A stretch of DNA of 35,506 nucleotides, taken from Burkholderiales bacterium. GTDB taxonomy: Bacteria > Pseudomonadota > Gammaproteobacteria > Burkholderiales > Casimicrobiaceae. The stretch lies in NCBI GenBank assembly GCA_020852555.1, contig JADZAQ010000090.1:1-35506 (forward strand). Direction: 5' to 3'. The position numbers and the translations under genes were made by a program. The notes below the pieces were generated by a model, which saw only the letters and a list, made by a program, of their open reading frames with translations, did not search any database and was not told where the DNA came from. This document shows, piece by piece, positions 17,443-26,173 of the stretch. Positions within the stretch are counted from its first letter, which is position 1; each line of letters opens with the position of its first letter.

Positions 17443-17510
17443 TGCACCGCACAATTGCCATTGTAGGTACGAGATGAATGCAAGTCAAGGCTTTTTTGAT
17501 GCGTTGCACA
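17443..17510 (-). promoter_or_regulatory. Two candidate PhaR operators flanking the phasin promoter
   Basis: The minus strand carries TGTGCGGTGCA (17453-17443) and TGTGCAACGCA (17510-17500), sharing TGTGC-NN-YGCA. The first covers the predicted start of transcription; the second lies 11 bases upstream of the -35. Both are preceded by GCAAT. PhaR proteins are known to bind TGC-rich sites at phasin promoters. Assignment to PhaR is by context; a related word, GTTGCAACG, occurs at 17258-17266 in the leader. Confidence 0.55.
17460..17488 (-). promoter_or_regulatory. Sigma-70 promoter of phasin
   Basis: On the minus strand TTGACT (17488-17483), a 17-base spacer, then TACAAT (17465-17460): five of six matches in each hexamer. 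The predicted start is near 17453, leaving about 240 untranslated bases before phasin. The element lies between two similar TGC-rich sites. Confidence 0.75.
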
Positions 17511-17564
17511 ACGATTGCGTCACCCCACCGCAGCTTGGGGCAAACACCAGGGAAATCAGCGGGT

Positions 17565-17570
17565 TATAAT
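17565..17570 (+). promoter_or_regulatory. Candidate -10 of phaR
   Basis: A perfect TATAAT lies 42 bases before the phaR ATG. No good -35 is at the right spacing, so an activator or extended contact may be needed. The rest of the 17214-17612 gap holds the phasin leader, the phasin promoter and the TGC-rich sites. Confidence 0.5.
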
Positions 17571-17612
17571 TGACCTGCGCTGGAACCCGGCGCCAGCGAG
17601 GAGAGCCACGCG

Positions 17613-18176
17613 ATGACCACTGCGGTACGCACCATCAAGAAGTACCCCAATCGGCGACTCTACGACACCGCCAACAGCGGCTACATCACGCTTGCAGACG
17701 TGAAGCAGATGGTGCTCGAGCACATCGAGTTCGTGGTCGTCGACGCCAAGAGCGGCGACGACATCACCCGGTCGATCCTGTTGCAGATCATCCTCGACGA
17801 GGAAGGCGGCGGCGTTCCGATGTTCAGTTCCGAGATGCTCGCGCAGATGATTCGTTTCTACGGCTCCGCGCAGCAGACGGTCATGGGCCAGTACATGGAG
17901 CAGAACGTCAAGGCGTTCCTGGCGATCCAGAAGAAGCTCCAGGACCAGGCCAAGCAGGTGTACGGCGACAAGATGATGTTGACCCCGGACCTGTGGAAGC
18001 AGTTCATGCAGATGCAGGCGCCGGCGATGCAGGGCATGCTCGGCAACTATCTCGAACAGAGCGCCAAGCTCTTCATGGACATGCAGCAGCGCATGCAGGA
18101 CCAGACGCGCGGCATGTTCACCTCGTTCCCGTTCCCCAATTTCGCGACGCCCTCCGACGACGAGCGCAAGCGCTGA
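17613..18176 (+). CDS. phaR: PHB-responsive repressor PhaR
   Basis: A DNA-binding repressor that also binds PHB granules; it represses phasin and often itself. It has 187 residues, starting at ATG after GAGGAGA. The N-terminal domain VRTIKKYPNRRLYDTANSGY with ITLADVKQMV is the PHB/PHA accumulation regulator DNA-binding domain (about residues 5-65). A second domain follows (IILDEEGGGVPMFSSEMLAQ, then MIRFYGSAQQTVMGQYMEQN). The C-terminal half is rich in Met and Gln (MQMQAPAMQGMLG, MDMQQRMQDQ), amphipathic and suited to granule binding. Divergent placement from phasin, with shared sites between, supports the role. Confidence 0.95.
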   Translation: MTTAVRTIKKYPNRRLYDTANSGYITLADVKQMVLEHIEFVVVDAKSGDDITRSILLQIILDEEGGGVPMFSSEMLAQMIRFYGSAQQTVMGQYMEQNVKAFLAIQKKLQDQAKQVYGDKMMLTPDLWKQFMQMQAPAMQGMLGNYLEQSAKLFMDMQQRMQDQTRGMFTSFPFPNFATPSDDERKR

Positions 18177-18331
18177 TTGCGCGTGGCTGGTTGGGCGAAG
18201 GCGGAACCGCCAATGCGGCGCAGCAACCGCATGTTTGCGTCGTGCGGTGTTGCGTCGCGTGATGCCCGCATCGCACCGGCCCGGATGAGTCGGCGCCCCC
18301 CGCCGGTCGGGTACGCGGCGGACCCACGATC

Positions 18332-19687
18332 GTGAGTCGCCGGCGCCGCACCGCCCACCCGCCTTCGCCGCGCGTCGGCTTCGTCTCGCTCGGCTGCCCC
18401 AAGGCACTCGTCGACTCCGAGCGCATCCTCACCCAGTTGCGCGCCGAGGGCTACACGATCGCGCCCGACTACGGTGGCGCCGACCTGGTGGTCGTCAACA
18501 CCTGCGGCTTCATCGACGCCGCCGTCGCCGAATCGCTCGACGCGATCGGCGAAGCGCTCGCCGAGAACGGCAAGGTCATCGTCACCGGCTGCCTCGGCGC
18601 CCGCGAAGGCGGCGAATTCGTGCGCGAGGCGCACCCCCGGGTGCTCGCGGTCACCGGTCCGCACGCGACCGCCGAAGTGATGCACGCGGTGCACGCGCAC
18701 CTGCCGAAGCCGCACGATCCCTTCGTCGACCTCGTGCCGCCGCAGGGGATCAAGCTCACCCCGCGCCACTACGCGTACCTGAAGATCAGCGAGGGCTGCA
18801 ACCACCGCTGCACGTTCTGCATCATCCCGTCGCTGCGCGGCGATCTCGTCTCGCGGCCGTTGGGCGAAGTGATGCAGGAAGCGGAGAACCTCGTGCAGGC
18901 GGGCGTGCGGGAGCTGCTCGTCGTGTCGCAGGACACGAGCGCCTACGGTGTGGACGTGCGCTATCGCACGGGCTTCTGGCAGGGGCGGCCGGTGAAGACC
19001 CGGATGAAGGAACTCGTCGCCGCGTTGGGGAGCCTGGGCGCCTGGGTGCGGCTGCACTACGTGTACCCCTACCCGCACGTCGACGAGGTGCTCCCGCTCA
19101 TGGCCGACGGCAAGGTCCTGCCGTACCTCGACGTGCCGTTCCAGCACGCGAGCCCGCGCATCCTGAAGCTCATGAAGCGCCCGGCCAACGCCGAGAACAC
19201 GCTCGCCCGCATCCGCGCGTGGCGCGCGATCTGCCCCGAACTCACTCTCCGCTCGACGTTCATCGTCGGCTTTCCGGGCGAGACCGAAGCCGAATTCGAG
19301 GAACTCCTCGCCTTCCTCGAAGAAGCGCAGCTCGACCGCGTCGGCTGCTTCGCGTACTCGCCGGTGACCGGTGCCGCCGCCAATGCGCTGCCCGATCCGC
19401 TGCCTGAAGAAGTGCGCGAGGAGCGGCGCGCGCGCTTCATGGCGGTGCAGGCGCGGATCAGCGCCGCGCGGCTCGCGCGCAAGGTCGGCAGCACGCTCGA
19501 CGTGCTCGTCGACGAAGTGACCGGCGCGCGCGCCGTGGCTCGCTCGAAGGCGGATGCGCCCGAGATCGACGGCGTGGTGCACGTCACCGGCGCCGAGGGC
19601 CTGCGTGCCGGAACGTTCGCACGCGTCACCGTGACCGGCACCGACACTCACGACCTCAACGCCACTCTTTCCGGCCACTGCCCATGA
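18332..19687 (+). CDS. rimO: Ribosomal protein S12 methylthiotransferase RimO
   Basis: Radical-SAM enzyme that methylthiolates the conserved Asp of ribosomal protein S12. It has 451 residues, normal length, from a GTG at 18332 with a weak upstream site. The UPF0004 domain has Cys22 ([12 protein letters not shown]), Cys58 (VNTCGF) and Cys87 (VTGCLGA) for one 4Fe-4S cluster. The radical SAM motif CNHRCTFC places Cys at 156, 160 and 163. [22 protein letters not shown] and [17 protein letters not shown] follow, then a C-terminal TRAM domain. The stop overlaps the next gene's ATG by four bases, an unusual link to an efflux operon. Confidence 0.97.
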   Translation: MSRRRRTAHPPSPRVGFVSLGCPKALVDSERILTQLRAEGYTIAPDYGGADLVVVNTCGFIDAAVAESLDAIGEALAENGKVIVTGCLGAREGGEFVREAHPRVLAVTGPHATAEVMHAVHAHLPKPHDPFVDLVPPQGIKLTPRHYAYLKISEGCNHRCTFCIIPSLRGDLVSRPLGEVMQEAENLVQAGVRELLVVSQDTSAYGVDVRYRTGFWQGRPVKTRMKELVAALGSLGAWVRLHYVYPYPHVDEVLPLMADGKVLPYLDVPFQHASPRILKLMKRPANAENTLARIRAWRAICPELTLRSTFIVGFPGETEAEFEELLAFLEEAQLDRVGCFAYSPVTGAAANALPDPLPEEVREERRARFMAVQARISAARLARKVGSTLDVLVDEVTGARAVARSKADAPEIDGVVHVTGAEGLRAGTFARVTVTGTDTHDLNATLSGHCP

Positions 19688-20844
19688 GCCTCTGCCGCCC
19701 GGGTCCGTACGCCCGCCTCGCCACCCTCGTTGCCGCTGTGCTCCTCGTCGCGGCGTGCAGCAAGGAAGCACCACCGCCGCCGCGGCCCGCCCCCGAGGTC
19801 GGCGTGCTCACCATCGAGCCGCAGACGATTCCGTACACGCCAAGCTTCGTCGCGCAGACCGAGAGCTCCCGCCAGGTCAACATCGTGGCGCGCGTGTCCG
19901 GCTTTCTCGACAGCATCGCCTACTCCGAAGGCGACCTCGTGAAGCAGGGCCAGCTCATGTTCAAGCTGGACCCGAAGCCCTTCCTCGCCCAGCTCAACGC
20001 CGCCAAGGGCGAGCTCCAGGCGCAGCAGGCGCGACTCGACACCGCCGAAGTCACGTATCAACGCGTGAAGCCGCTCGCCGATCAGGACGCGCTGCCGCAG
20101 ATGGACCTCGATCGCGCCAAGGGCGAGCGTGACGCCGCGCGCGCCGCCGTCTTCTCCGCGCAGGCCAAGGTGGAGGAAGCCACGCTGAATCTGGGCTACG
20201 CGACGATCACCTCGCCGGTGACCGGGGTCGCGAGCCGCTCGCTGCAGCGCCAGGGCGCGTACGTGAATGCGCTCGCCGACAGTGCGAACCTCACCTACGT
20301 GGCGGCGCTCGATCCGATCTGGGTGAACTTCAGCATCTCGCAGAACCAGATGGCGCACTTCCAGGAACTCGCCGAGAAGAAGCTCGTGGTGGCGCCCAAG
20401 GATGACAACTTCGACGTCGAGATCATCCTCCCCAACGGCACACCGTTCGCGAAGCGCGGCCAGATCGGCTTCGCCGATCCCTCGTTCAGTCCCGATACCG
20501 GCTCGTTCATGGTGCGCGCGGTGATCCCCAACCCGAAACAGGAGCTGCGGCCCGGAATGTTCGTGACCGCGCGGCTGCTGGGCGCCGTGCGGCCGGATGC
20601 CATCGTCGTTCCCCAGCTCGCCGTGCAACAGGGAAGCAACGGCCATGCGGTGTACGTGGTCAATGCGAGCGGCGTCGCCGAAGTGCGCCCGGTGATCGTC
20701 GGTGACTACGTCGGCGACAAGGACATCGTGATCCGCACCGGACTCGCCAAGGGTGATCGCCTGATCGTCGACGGCGTGATGCGCGTGGTGCCCGGACAGC
20801 CGGTGCGGGTCGCCGCGACGGCTTCCGACGCCAAGAAGAAGTAG
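19684..20844 (+). CDS. RND efflux periplasmic adaptor lipoprotein, system 1
   Basis: A membrane fusion protein of the AcrA/MexA type that links the inner-membrane pump to the outer-membrane channel. It has 386 residues; the ATG overlaps the rimO stop (ATGA). The lipobox LLVAAC puts lipid attachment at Cys25. Seen: the lipoyl half-motif [20 protein letters not shown] and [12 protein letters not shown], a helical hairpin around 95-165, the second half-motif [20 protein letters not shown], then [11 protein letters not shown] and the C-terminal barrel with [20 protein letters not shown]. The pump gene follows after three bases. Substrates are unknown; close relatives carry out multidrug efflux. 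Confidence 0.93.
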   Translation: MSLCRPGPYARLATLVAAVLLVAACSKEAPPPPRPAPEVGVLTIEPQTIPYTPSFVAQTESSRQVNIVARVSGFLDSIAYSEGDLVKQGQLMFKLDPKPFLAQLNAAKGELQAQQARLDTAEVTYQRVKPLADQDALPQMDLDRAKGERDAARAAVFSAQAKVEEATLNLGYATITSPVTGVASRSLQRQGAYVNALADSANLTYVAALDPIWVNFSISQNQMAHFQELAEKKLVVAPKDDNFDVEIILPNGTPFAKRGQIGFADPSFSPDTGSFMVRAVIPNPKQELRPGMFVTARLLGAVRPDAIVVPQLAVQQGSNGHAVYVVNASGVAEVRPVIVGDYVGDKDIVIRTGLAKGDRLIVDGVMRVVPGQPVRVAATASDAKKK

Positions 20845-20847
20845 CCG

Positions 20848-23800
20848 ATGTTCACGCACTTCTTCATCGACCGGCCGATCCTGTCGTCGGTCATCTCGAT
20901 CCTGTTCGTGCTCGCCGGGCTGGTCGCGATGTCGGTCGCGCCGATCGAGCAGTACCCCGAGCTCGCCCCGCCGTCGGTGTCGATCTCGGCTTCCTACCCG
21001 GGCGCCACCGCCGAGGTGATCGCCAATCAGGTGGCTGCACCCATCGAGGCGCAGATCAACGGCGTCGACAACCTCCTCTACTTCTCGTCGACCTCCTCGT
21101 CGTCGGGCAGCGTGTCGATCCAGGCGGTGTTCGCGCCGGGGAGCGACCCCGACATCAACCAGGTGAACGTGCAGAACCGCGTCAACCAGGCGTTGGCGCA
21201 GTTGCCGCAGACGGTGACGCAGCAGGGGGTCACCGTGGAGAAGGTGTCGTCGGCAATCATGATGGTGCTGTCGGTCTACTCCAACGACGACCGCTACAGG
21301 TCGACCTACGTCGACAACTACACCAACCTCTACGTCCTCGACGAGTTGAAGCGCGTGCCGGGCGCCAACCGCGCCTCGGTGCTCGGCATGCCCGACATCG
21401 CGATGCGCGTGTGGCTGCAGCCCGATCGCATGGCGCAGCTCGGCATCACCGTGCGCGAGGTGGCGAACGCGCTGCAGAGCCAGAACCAGACTTTCGGCAT
21501 CGGCCAGATCGGCGGCCAGCCGGCGGTCCCCGGCACGCAGCAGACCTTCGTGATCACCGCGCAGGGGCTGCTCACCCGGCCCGAGGAATTCGAGGACGTG
21601 ATCATCCGTGCCGACAAGACCGGTGCGGCGACGGTGCGCCTGCGCGACATCGGCCGCGTCGAGCTCGACAAGCGCGACTACTCGGTGGTGAGCCGCATGA
21701 ACGGCAAGATCTCGACCACCATCGCGATCTATCAGCAGCCGGGGGCCAACGCGGTAGCCACCGCCAAGGCGGTGCGCGCGCGGCTGGCCGAGCTCAAACC
21801 GTCGTTTCCCACCGGGCTCGACTACCGCATCGCGCTCGATACCAGTCTCTTCACGCTCAATTCGATCGAGAAGGTCATCCACACGTTCTTCGAGGCGGTG
21901 GTGCTCGTCGTGCTCGTCGTCTTCGTGTTCCTGCAGTCGCTGCGCGCGACGGTGATCCCGATCCTCGCCGTGCCGGTGTCGATCATCGGGACGTTCGTGG
22001 GGATGCACCTGCTCGGTTTCTCGATCAACATGCTCACGCTCTTCGGCATGATCCTCGCCATCGGCCTCGTGGTCGACGACGCTATCGTGGTGGTGGAGAG
22101 CGTCGAGGCCAACATGGCGGAGCGCGGCATCGGACCGCTCGAAGCCGCCAAGCTCACGATGACGCAGATCGCCAGCGCGCTCATCTCGATCGTGCTGGTG
22201 CTGGTCGCGGTCTTCCTGCCGGTCGCGTTCCTGGGCGGTGTCACCGGCAAGCTCTACCAGCAATTCGCGGTGACGATCGCGATCTCGATGGTGATCTCCG
22301 GGATCATGGCGCTGACCCTCTCGCCGGCGCTCGCGGCGCTGATCCTCAAGGCGCAGCACGGGACGAAGGGCCGCTTCTTCCGCGCCTTCGAGCGCGGCTT
22401 CGAAGCGCTGCGCGACGGCTACCTCGGGGTGATCGCGCGGGCGCTGCGCGGCTGGCCGCTGGCGCTGGTCGCCTTCGCCGGCATCCTCGCCGGCGTCTGG
22501 TACATGTTCCACACGCTCCCATCGAGCTTCGTGCCCGAGGAGGATCAAGGCTACTTCTTCACGGCGATCGTGGCGCCCGACACGGCGAGCCTCGAGATCA
22601 CCACGGCGGTCACCCGACGGGTGCAGGAGATCGTATCCGCCGATCCCGCGGTGCAGGACGTGGCGTCGGTCGCGGGGTACAGCCTCCTCGACGGCCAGCT
22701 CGCCAACAACGGCGCGATCCTCTTCGTGTCGATGAAGCCCTTCGAGGTGCGCACCGACCCCTCGCTGCTGTCGTTTGCCGTGCTGCCCCGGCTCAACGCC
22801 AAATTGGGTGAGATCCGCGAGGCGTTCACGCTCGCCATCAATCCGCCGTCGATCCCCGGCATGGGCTCGATCGGCGGCTTCGAGTTCTACCTGCAAAGCC
22901 GCGGCAGCGGCGACCCCCGCGTGCTGGGCGCCGCGGTGAACGATTTCATCGCCAAGGCGCGCGCGCGCCCCGAACTGCAGGGGGTGTCGACGACGTACCG
23001 GCCGGCGACGCAGCAGCTCTTCGTCGATCTCGACCGCAGCAAGGCCGAGGTGCTCGGCGTGACGGTCTCGGAGGCGTTCGCCACCATGCAGGCGTTCTTC
23101 GGCTCGCAGGTCGTGGGCCAGTTCTCGCAGTTCTCGCGCGTATGGTGGGTGATCCTGCAGGCGGACGCCGACTACCGCATGCGCCCCTCCGACTTCGACA
23201 AGATCTTCGTGCGCTCGAAGTCCGGCGCCAACGTCCCGCTTTCCGCGCTCATCACCACGAAGTACGTAGCCTCGCCCAAGCTCGTCACGCGCTTCAACGG
23301 CTTCACCGCGGTGAAGATCACCGGTTCGCAGGCGCCCGGTTACAGCTCGGGGCAGGCGCTCGCGGCGATGGAAGCGGTCGCGCGCGAACTTCCCGGCGAC
23401 TTCTCGTACGCGTGGGCGGGACAGGCGCTGCAGGAGAAGCAGTCGGGCAGCACGTCGAGCTCCGCGTTCATCTTCGGCCTGATCCTGGTGTTCCTGCTGC
23501 TGGCGGCGCAGTTCGAGAAGTGGACGCTGCCGATCGCCGTGGTGCTCACGATTCCGGTCGCGGTGCTCGGCGCGCTGCTCCTCACCTGGGCGGTGGGACT
23601 CGAAAACGACGTCTACTTCCAGGTGGGACTCGTCACGCTGGTCGGACTCTCGGCCAAGAACGCGATCCTCATCTGCGAGGTCGCGATCGAGCACGTGCGC
23701 GAAGGCATGCCACCGCGCGAGGCGGCGCTTACCGCGGCCAAAGCACGATTGCGCGCAATCGTCATGACCTCGCTCGCCTTCGGATTCGGCTGCGTGCCGC

Positions 23801-24021
23801 TGGCGATCGCCACCGGTGCCGGCGCCAACAGCCTGCGCGCGATCGGCACCGGCGTGATCGGCGGCATCCTGGCATCGATGCTGGTGGCGGTGATCTTCGC
23901 GCCGCTCTTCTTCTTCCTGCTGGAGTCGCTGTCGCAACGGGTCGCGCGCCGCGGCGCGGCCGTATCCGCGACGGCATCCACCGAGGCGGCGGCGCCGACC
24001 CCGGCGAGCGAGGGCCATTGA
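20848..24021 (+). CDS. RND multidrug efflux pump (HAE-1 family), system 1
   Basis: A 1057-residue inner-membrane proton-driven pump related to AcrB/MexB. The N-terminus MFTHFFIDRPILSSVISILF is helix 1. Proton-relay Asp410-Asp411 lie in GLVVDDAIVVVES (helix 4) and Lys937 in LSAKNAILICEVAIE (helix 10), all intact. Also seen: QYPELAPPSVSISASYPGAT, SSSGSVSIQAVFAPGSDPDI, the FVPEEDQGYFF signature, the porter-domain segments, and FGFGCVPLAIATGAGANSLR. Twelve membrane helices and two large periplasmic loops are present. The gene is preceded by its adaptor and followed after two bases by its outer-membrane factor. Substrate range is not predictable from sequence. Confidence 0.95.
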   Translation: MFTHFFIDRPILSSVISILFVLAGLVAMSVAPIEQYPELAPPSVSISASYPGATAEVIANQVAAPIEAQINGVDNLLYFSSTSSSSGSVSIQAVFAPGSDPDINQVNVQNRVNQALAQLPQTVTQQGVTVEKVSSAIMMVLSVYSNDDRYRSTYVDNYTNLYVLDELKRVPGANRASVLGMPDIAMRVWLQPDRMAQLGITVREVANALQSQNQTFGIGQIGGQPAVPGTQQTFVITAQGLLTRPEEFEDVIIRADKTGAATVRLRDIGRVELDKRDYSVVSRMNGKISTTIAIYQQPGANAVATAKAVRARLAELKPSFPTGLDYRIALDTSLFTLNSIEKVIHTFFEAVVLVVLVVFVFLQSLRATVIPILAVPVSIIGTFVGMHLLGFSINMLTLFGMILAIGLVVDDAIVVVESVEANMAERGIGPLEAAKLTMTQIASALISIVLVLVAVFLPVAFLGGVTGKLYQQFAVTIAISMVISGIMALTLSPALAALILKAQHGTKGRFFRAFERGFEALRDGYLGVIARALRGWPLALVAFAGILAGVWYMFHTLPSSFVPEEDQGYFFTAIVAPDTASLEITTAVTRRVQEIVSADPAVQDVASVAGYSLLDGQLANNGAILFVSMKPFEVRTDPSLLSFAVLPRLNAKLGEIREAFTLAINPPSIPGMGSIGGFEFYLQSRGSGDPRVLGAAVNDFIAKARARPELQGVSTTYRPATQQLFVDLDRSKAEVLGVTVSEAFATMQAFFGSQVVGQFSQFSRVWWVILQADADYRMRPSDFDKIFVRSKSGANVPLSALITTKYVASPKLVTRFNGFTAVKITGSQAPGYSSGQALAAMEAVARELPGDFSYAWAGQALQEKQSGSTSSSAFIFGLILVFLLLAAQFEKWTLPIAVVLTIPVAVLGALLLTWAVGLENDVYFQVGLVTLVGLSAKNAILICEVAIEHVREGMPPREAALTAAKARLRAIVMTSLAFGFGCVPLAIATGAGANSLRAIGTGVIGGILASMLVAVIFAPLFFFLLESLSQRVARRGAAVSATASTEAAAPTPASEGH

Positions 24022-24023
24022 CC

Positions 24024-25490
24024 ATGTACCGGGTGCGCCGCATCGTGATCGTGGTACTCGGCACCGCGCTCGGCGCCTGCACCGTCGGCCCCGACTACGT
24101 GCAGCCAGCCGTCGAGGCGCCGCCGGCGTGGCGCATCAGCTACGACACCGCTGCGGACGTCGCCAATACGCGCTGGTGGGAGCGTTTCGGCGATCCGGTG
24201 CTGACCGACCTCGTCGACTCGGCGCTGCGCGAGAACCGCGACCTCGTGATTGCCGCGGCGCGCGTCGATGCCTTCATCGGACAGCTCCAGTCCACGCGCG
24301 CGCAGTACTACCCGCAGGCGAACTACAGCCTCGAGGCGAGCCGCAACCGCACCACGCGCGTGGGAGCTTCGCCGTTGCCGGAAGGCGCGGACCCCTACTA
24401 TTCGCTCTACCAGGGATCGCTGAGCGCCGGGTGGCAACTCGACCTCTTCGGTCGCGTGCGGCGGCAAACCGAAGCCGCGCAGGCGCGGGTGTACGCCACC
24501 GAGCAAGGGCGGCGCGGGGTGGTGCTGTCGGTGGTGACGAGCATCGCCGCGAGCTACATCGGTCTGCGCGCCCTCGACAAGCAACTCGAGGTCTCGCAGC
24601 ACACCGCGCAGAACAATGCCAATACGCTGCGCATCTTCGAGCTGCGACACAAGGGCGGCGTCGTCTCGCGCCTCGAACTCGAGCAGGTGCAGTCGCAGTA
24701 CCAGCAGGCGCTGGCGGCGATCCCCGCGCTCGAACAGCGCATCGCCGCGCAGGAGAACCTGATCGCCACGCTGCAAGGCCGCAATCCGTATCCGATCCCG
24801 CGCGGCAAGGCGATCGACGAACTCGTGCTGCCGCCGATTCCCGCCGATCTGCCGGCCTCGCTCCTCACCCGCCGGCCGGATCTCCTGCAAGCCGAGCAGG
24901 ACATGATCGCGACCAACGCCGACGTCGGCGCCGCCGTCGCGCTCTACTACCCGCAGATCAACCTCACCGCCTCGCTGGGCTCGGTGAGCGCCGCGCTCGG
25001 CAACTTCCTCAGCGGACCGGCATCGGTATGGGCGCTGGCCGCCGGCTTCGGCGGGCCGCTCTTCACCGGCGGTGCCATCCAGGGACAGGTCGCCGCCGCC
25101 GAGGCCAACTCGGCGGGGGCGGTCGCCGCGTACCAGCAGACCGTCCTCATCGCCTTTCGCGAAACCAACGACGCGCTCGTCGGCACGATCAAGAAGCGCA
25201 GCGAGGCCGCGGCGCAGGCGAAGCGGGTCGCGTCGCTGCGCGAGTACGCGCGGCTGTCGCGGGTGCGCTTCAACAACGGCTACGCGAGCTACCTCGAGGT
25301 GCTCTACGCCGAGAACGAGCTCTTTGCCGCCGAACTCGCCGCGGTCCAGGCGTATGCCGACGGCTACACGCAGCTCGTCGCCGTGTACCGCGCGATGGGC
25401 GGCGGCTGGATCGACCTCGCCGATGCCGCGACGGCCGCGGGGGCGGCGCCGCCGGTACGGGAGCGCGCCGCGAAGCAGCCGTTGTTCTAG
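24024..25490 (+). CDS. NodT-type outer-membrane efflux lipoprotein, system 1
   Basis: A TolC-like channel component anchored by lipid. It has 488 residues from ATG 24024, two bases past the pump stop. The lipobox LGAC gives Cys19, followed by TVGPDYVQP, the standard start of this family. Two outer-membrane-efflux repeats are visible: one with WWERFGDPVLTDLVDSALREN and WQLDLFGRVRRQTEAAQARV, and one with LLTRRPDLLQAEQDMIATNA then VGAAVALYYPQINLTASLG. GGPLFTGGAIQGQVAAAEA and FNNGYASYLEVLYAENELF complete the pattern. The frame is open far upstream within the pump gene, but that part is not protein-like for this family. Confidence 0.94.
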   Translation: MYRVRRIVIVVLGTALGACTVGPDYVQPAVEAPPAWRISYDTAADVANTRWWERFGDPVLTDLVDSALRENRDLVIAAARVDAFIGQLQSTRAQYYPQANYSLEASRNRTTRVGASPLPEGADPYYSLYQGSLSAGWQLDLFGRVRRQTEAAQARVYATEQGRRGVVLSVVTSIAASYIGLRALDKQLEVSQHTAQNNANTLRIFELRHKGGVVSRLELEQVQSQYQQALAAIPALEQRIAAQENLIATLQGRNPYPIPRGKAIDELVLPPIPADLPASLLTRRPDLLQAEQDMIATNADVGAAVALYYPQINLTASLGSVSAALGNFLSGPASVWALAAGFGGPLFTGGAIQGQVAAAEANSAGAVAAYQQTVLIAFRETNDALVGTIKKRSEAAAQAKRVASLREYARLSRVRFNNGYASYLEVLYAENELFAAELAAVQAYADGYTQLVAVYRAMGGGWIDLADAATAAGAAPPVRERAAKQPLF

Positions 25491-25538
25491 CCTGTCGGGA
25501 CCCGCGACGCTCCTGCTATCCGAAGCTCGAGTTGCTCT

Positions 25539-25558
25539 GCCCGCGAGGGGTAGCGGGC
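25539..25558 (+). terminator. Weak hairpin after the system 1 operon
   Basis: GCCCGC (25539-25544) and GCGGGC (25553-25558) form six pairs with an eight-base loop, without a U-run. Nearby AGTGC/GCACT (25571-25585) forms a shorter stem. The 161-base gap also holds a -10-like TATTCT at 25602 with no good -35. Confidence 0.3.
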
Positions 25559-25651
25559 CGCGGCACGTCCAGTGCTATCCGCACTGTGTCGAGAAACGCG
25601 ATATTCTTGCGGCCGGCTCCTGCCTACCATGGCGCACCCGAGCGACTTGGC

Positions 25652-26173
25652 ATGCGTGTTTCGATCCTCTTGGCGGCTTTGCTCGCCGTGTGCGCCCCCG
25701 AGGCGCACGCGTCGTTCCTCTCCGGGGATACCCTCGATGCGGTCGCCGACTGGATCGCGATCGTCGTCCTGATCGCGGTGCCGGTGGTCGTCATCGTCGT
25801 CTTCTGGCTCGTGCACGTGTTGCCCGAGCGCTTCGCCGAGAAGTACCACCACCCGCAGGCGAAGGCGATCCAGGTACTGTGCCTGCTGTCGCTCGTCTTC
25901 GGCGGCCTGCTGTGGCCCATCGCGTGGCTGTGGGCGTTCACGCGCCCGGTCACCTACAAGATGGCCTACGGCACCGACAAGCACGAGACCTGGCACGAGG
26001 CGATGGGCGACAAGGCGCGGGCCGGCGAACTCCTCGGGCACGAACTCGACCACCTGCGCACCGAGCTCGACCAGATGGCGGCCAAGGGGTCTCTGACGCC
26101 GAGCCTGCGGCAGTTGCGCACCGACCTCGATGCGCTGGCGGCGCCAGCGACCGACCGCGGAGGACATCCGTAA
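25652..26173 (+). CDS. DUF3302 (YiaW-like) inner-membrane protein
   Basis: A 173-residue membrane protein. An N-terminal signal-like segment (MRVSILLAALLAVCAPEAHA) is followed by two hydrophobic helices, WIAIVVLIAVPVVVIVVFWL (about 34-53) and VLCLLSLVFGGLLWPIAWLW (about 75-94). The conserved VLPERFAEKYHHPQAKAIQ lies between them. A charged, helical cytosolic tail has LGHELDHLRTELDQMA. Together with the following HlyD gene this matches the E. coli yiaW-yiaV pair, whose function is unknown. The ATG at 25652 gives the family N-terminus; no strong ribosome binding site is visible. Its stop and the next start overlap as TAATG. Confidence 0.8.
   Translation: MRVSILLAALLAVCAPEAHASFLSGDTLDAVADWIAIVVLIAVPVVVIVVFWLVHVLPERFAEKYHHPQAKAIQVLCLLSLVFGGLLWPIAWLWAFTRPVTYKMAYGTDKHETWHEAMGDKARAGELLGHELDHLRTELDQMAAKGSLTPSLRQLRTDLDALAAPATDRGGHP

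Noticed and set aside
18177-18331. GGCGGAACCGCC inverted repeat after phaR as a terminator
   Set aside because: The loop would be too small, no U-run follows, and short GC inverted repeats are common in this genome.
19648-24018. Open minus-strand frame of 1456 codons opposite the system 1 efflux genes
   Set aside because: It is antisense to recognised adaptor and pump genes. The translation is rich in Arg, His, Asp and Glu without domains, as expected for the complement of high-GC coding DNA.
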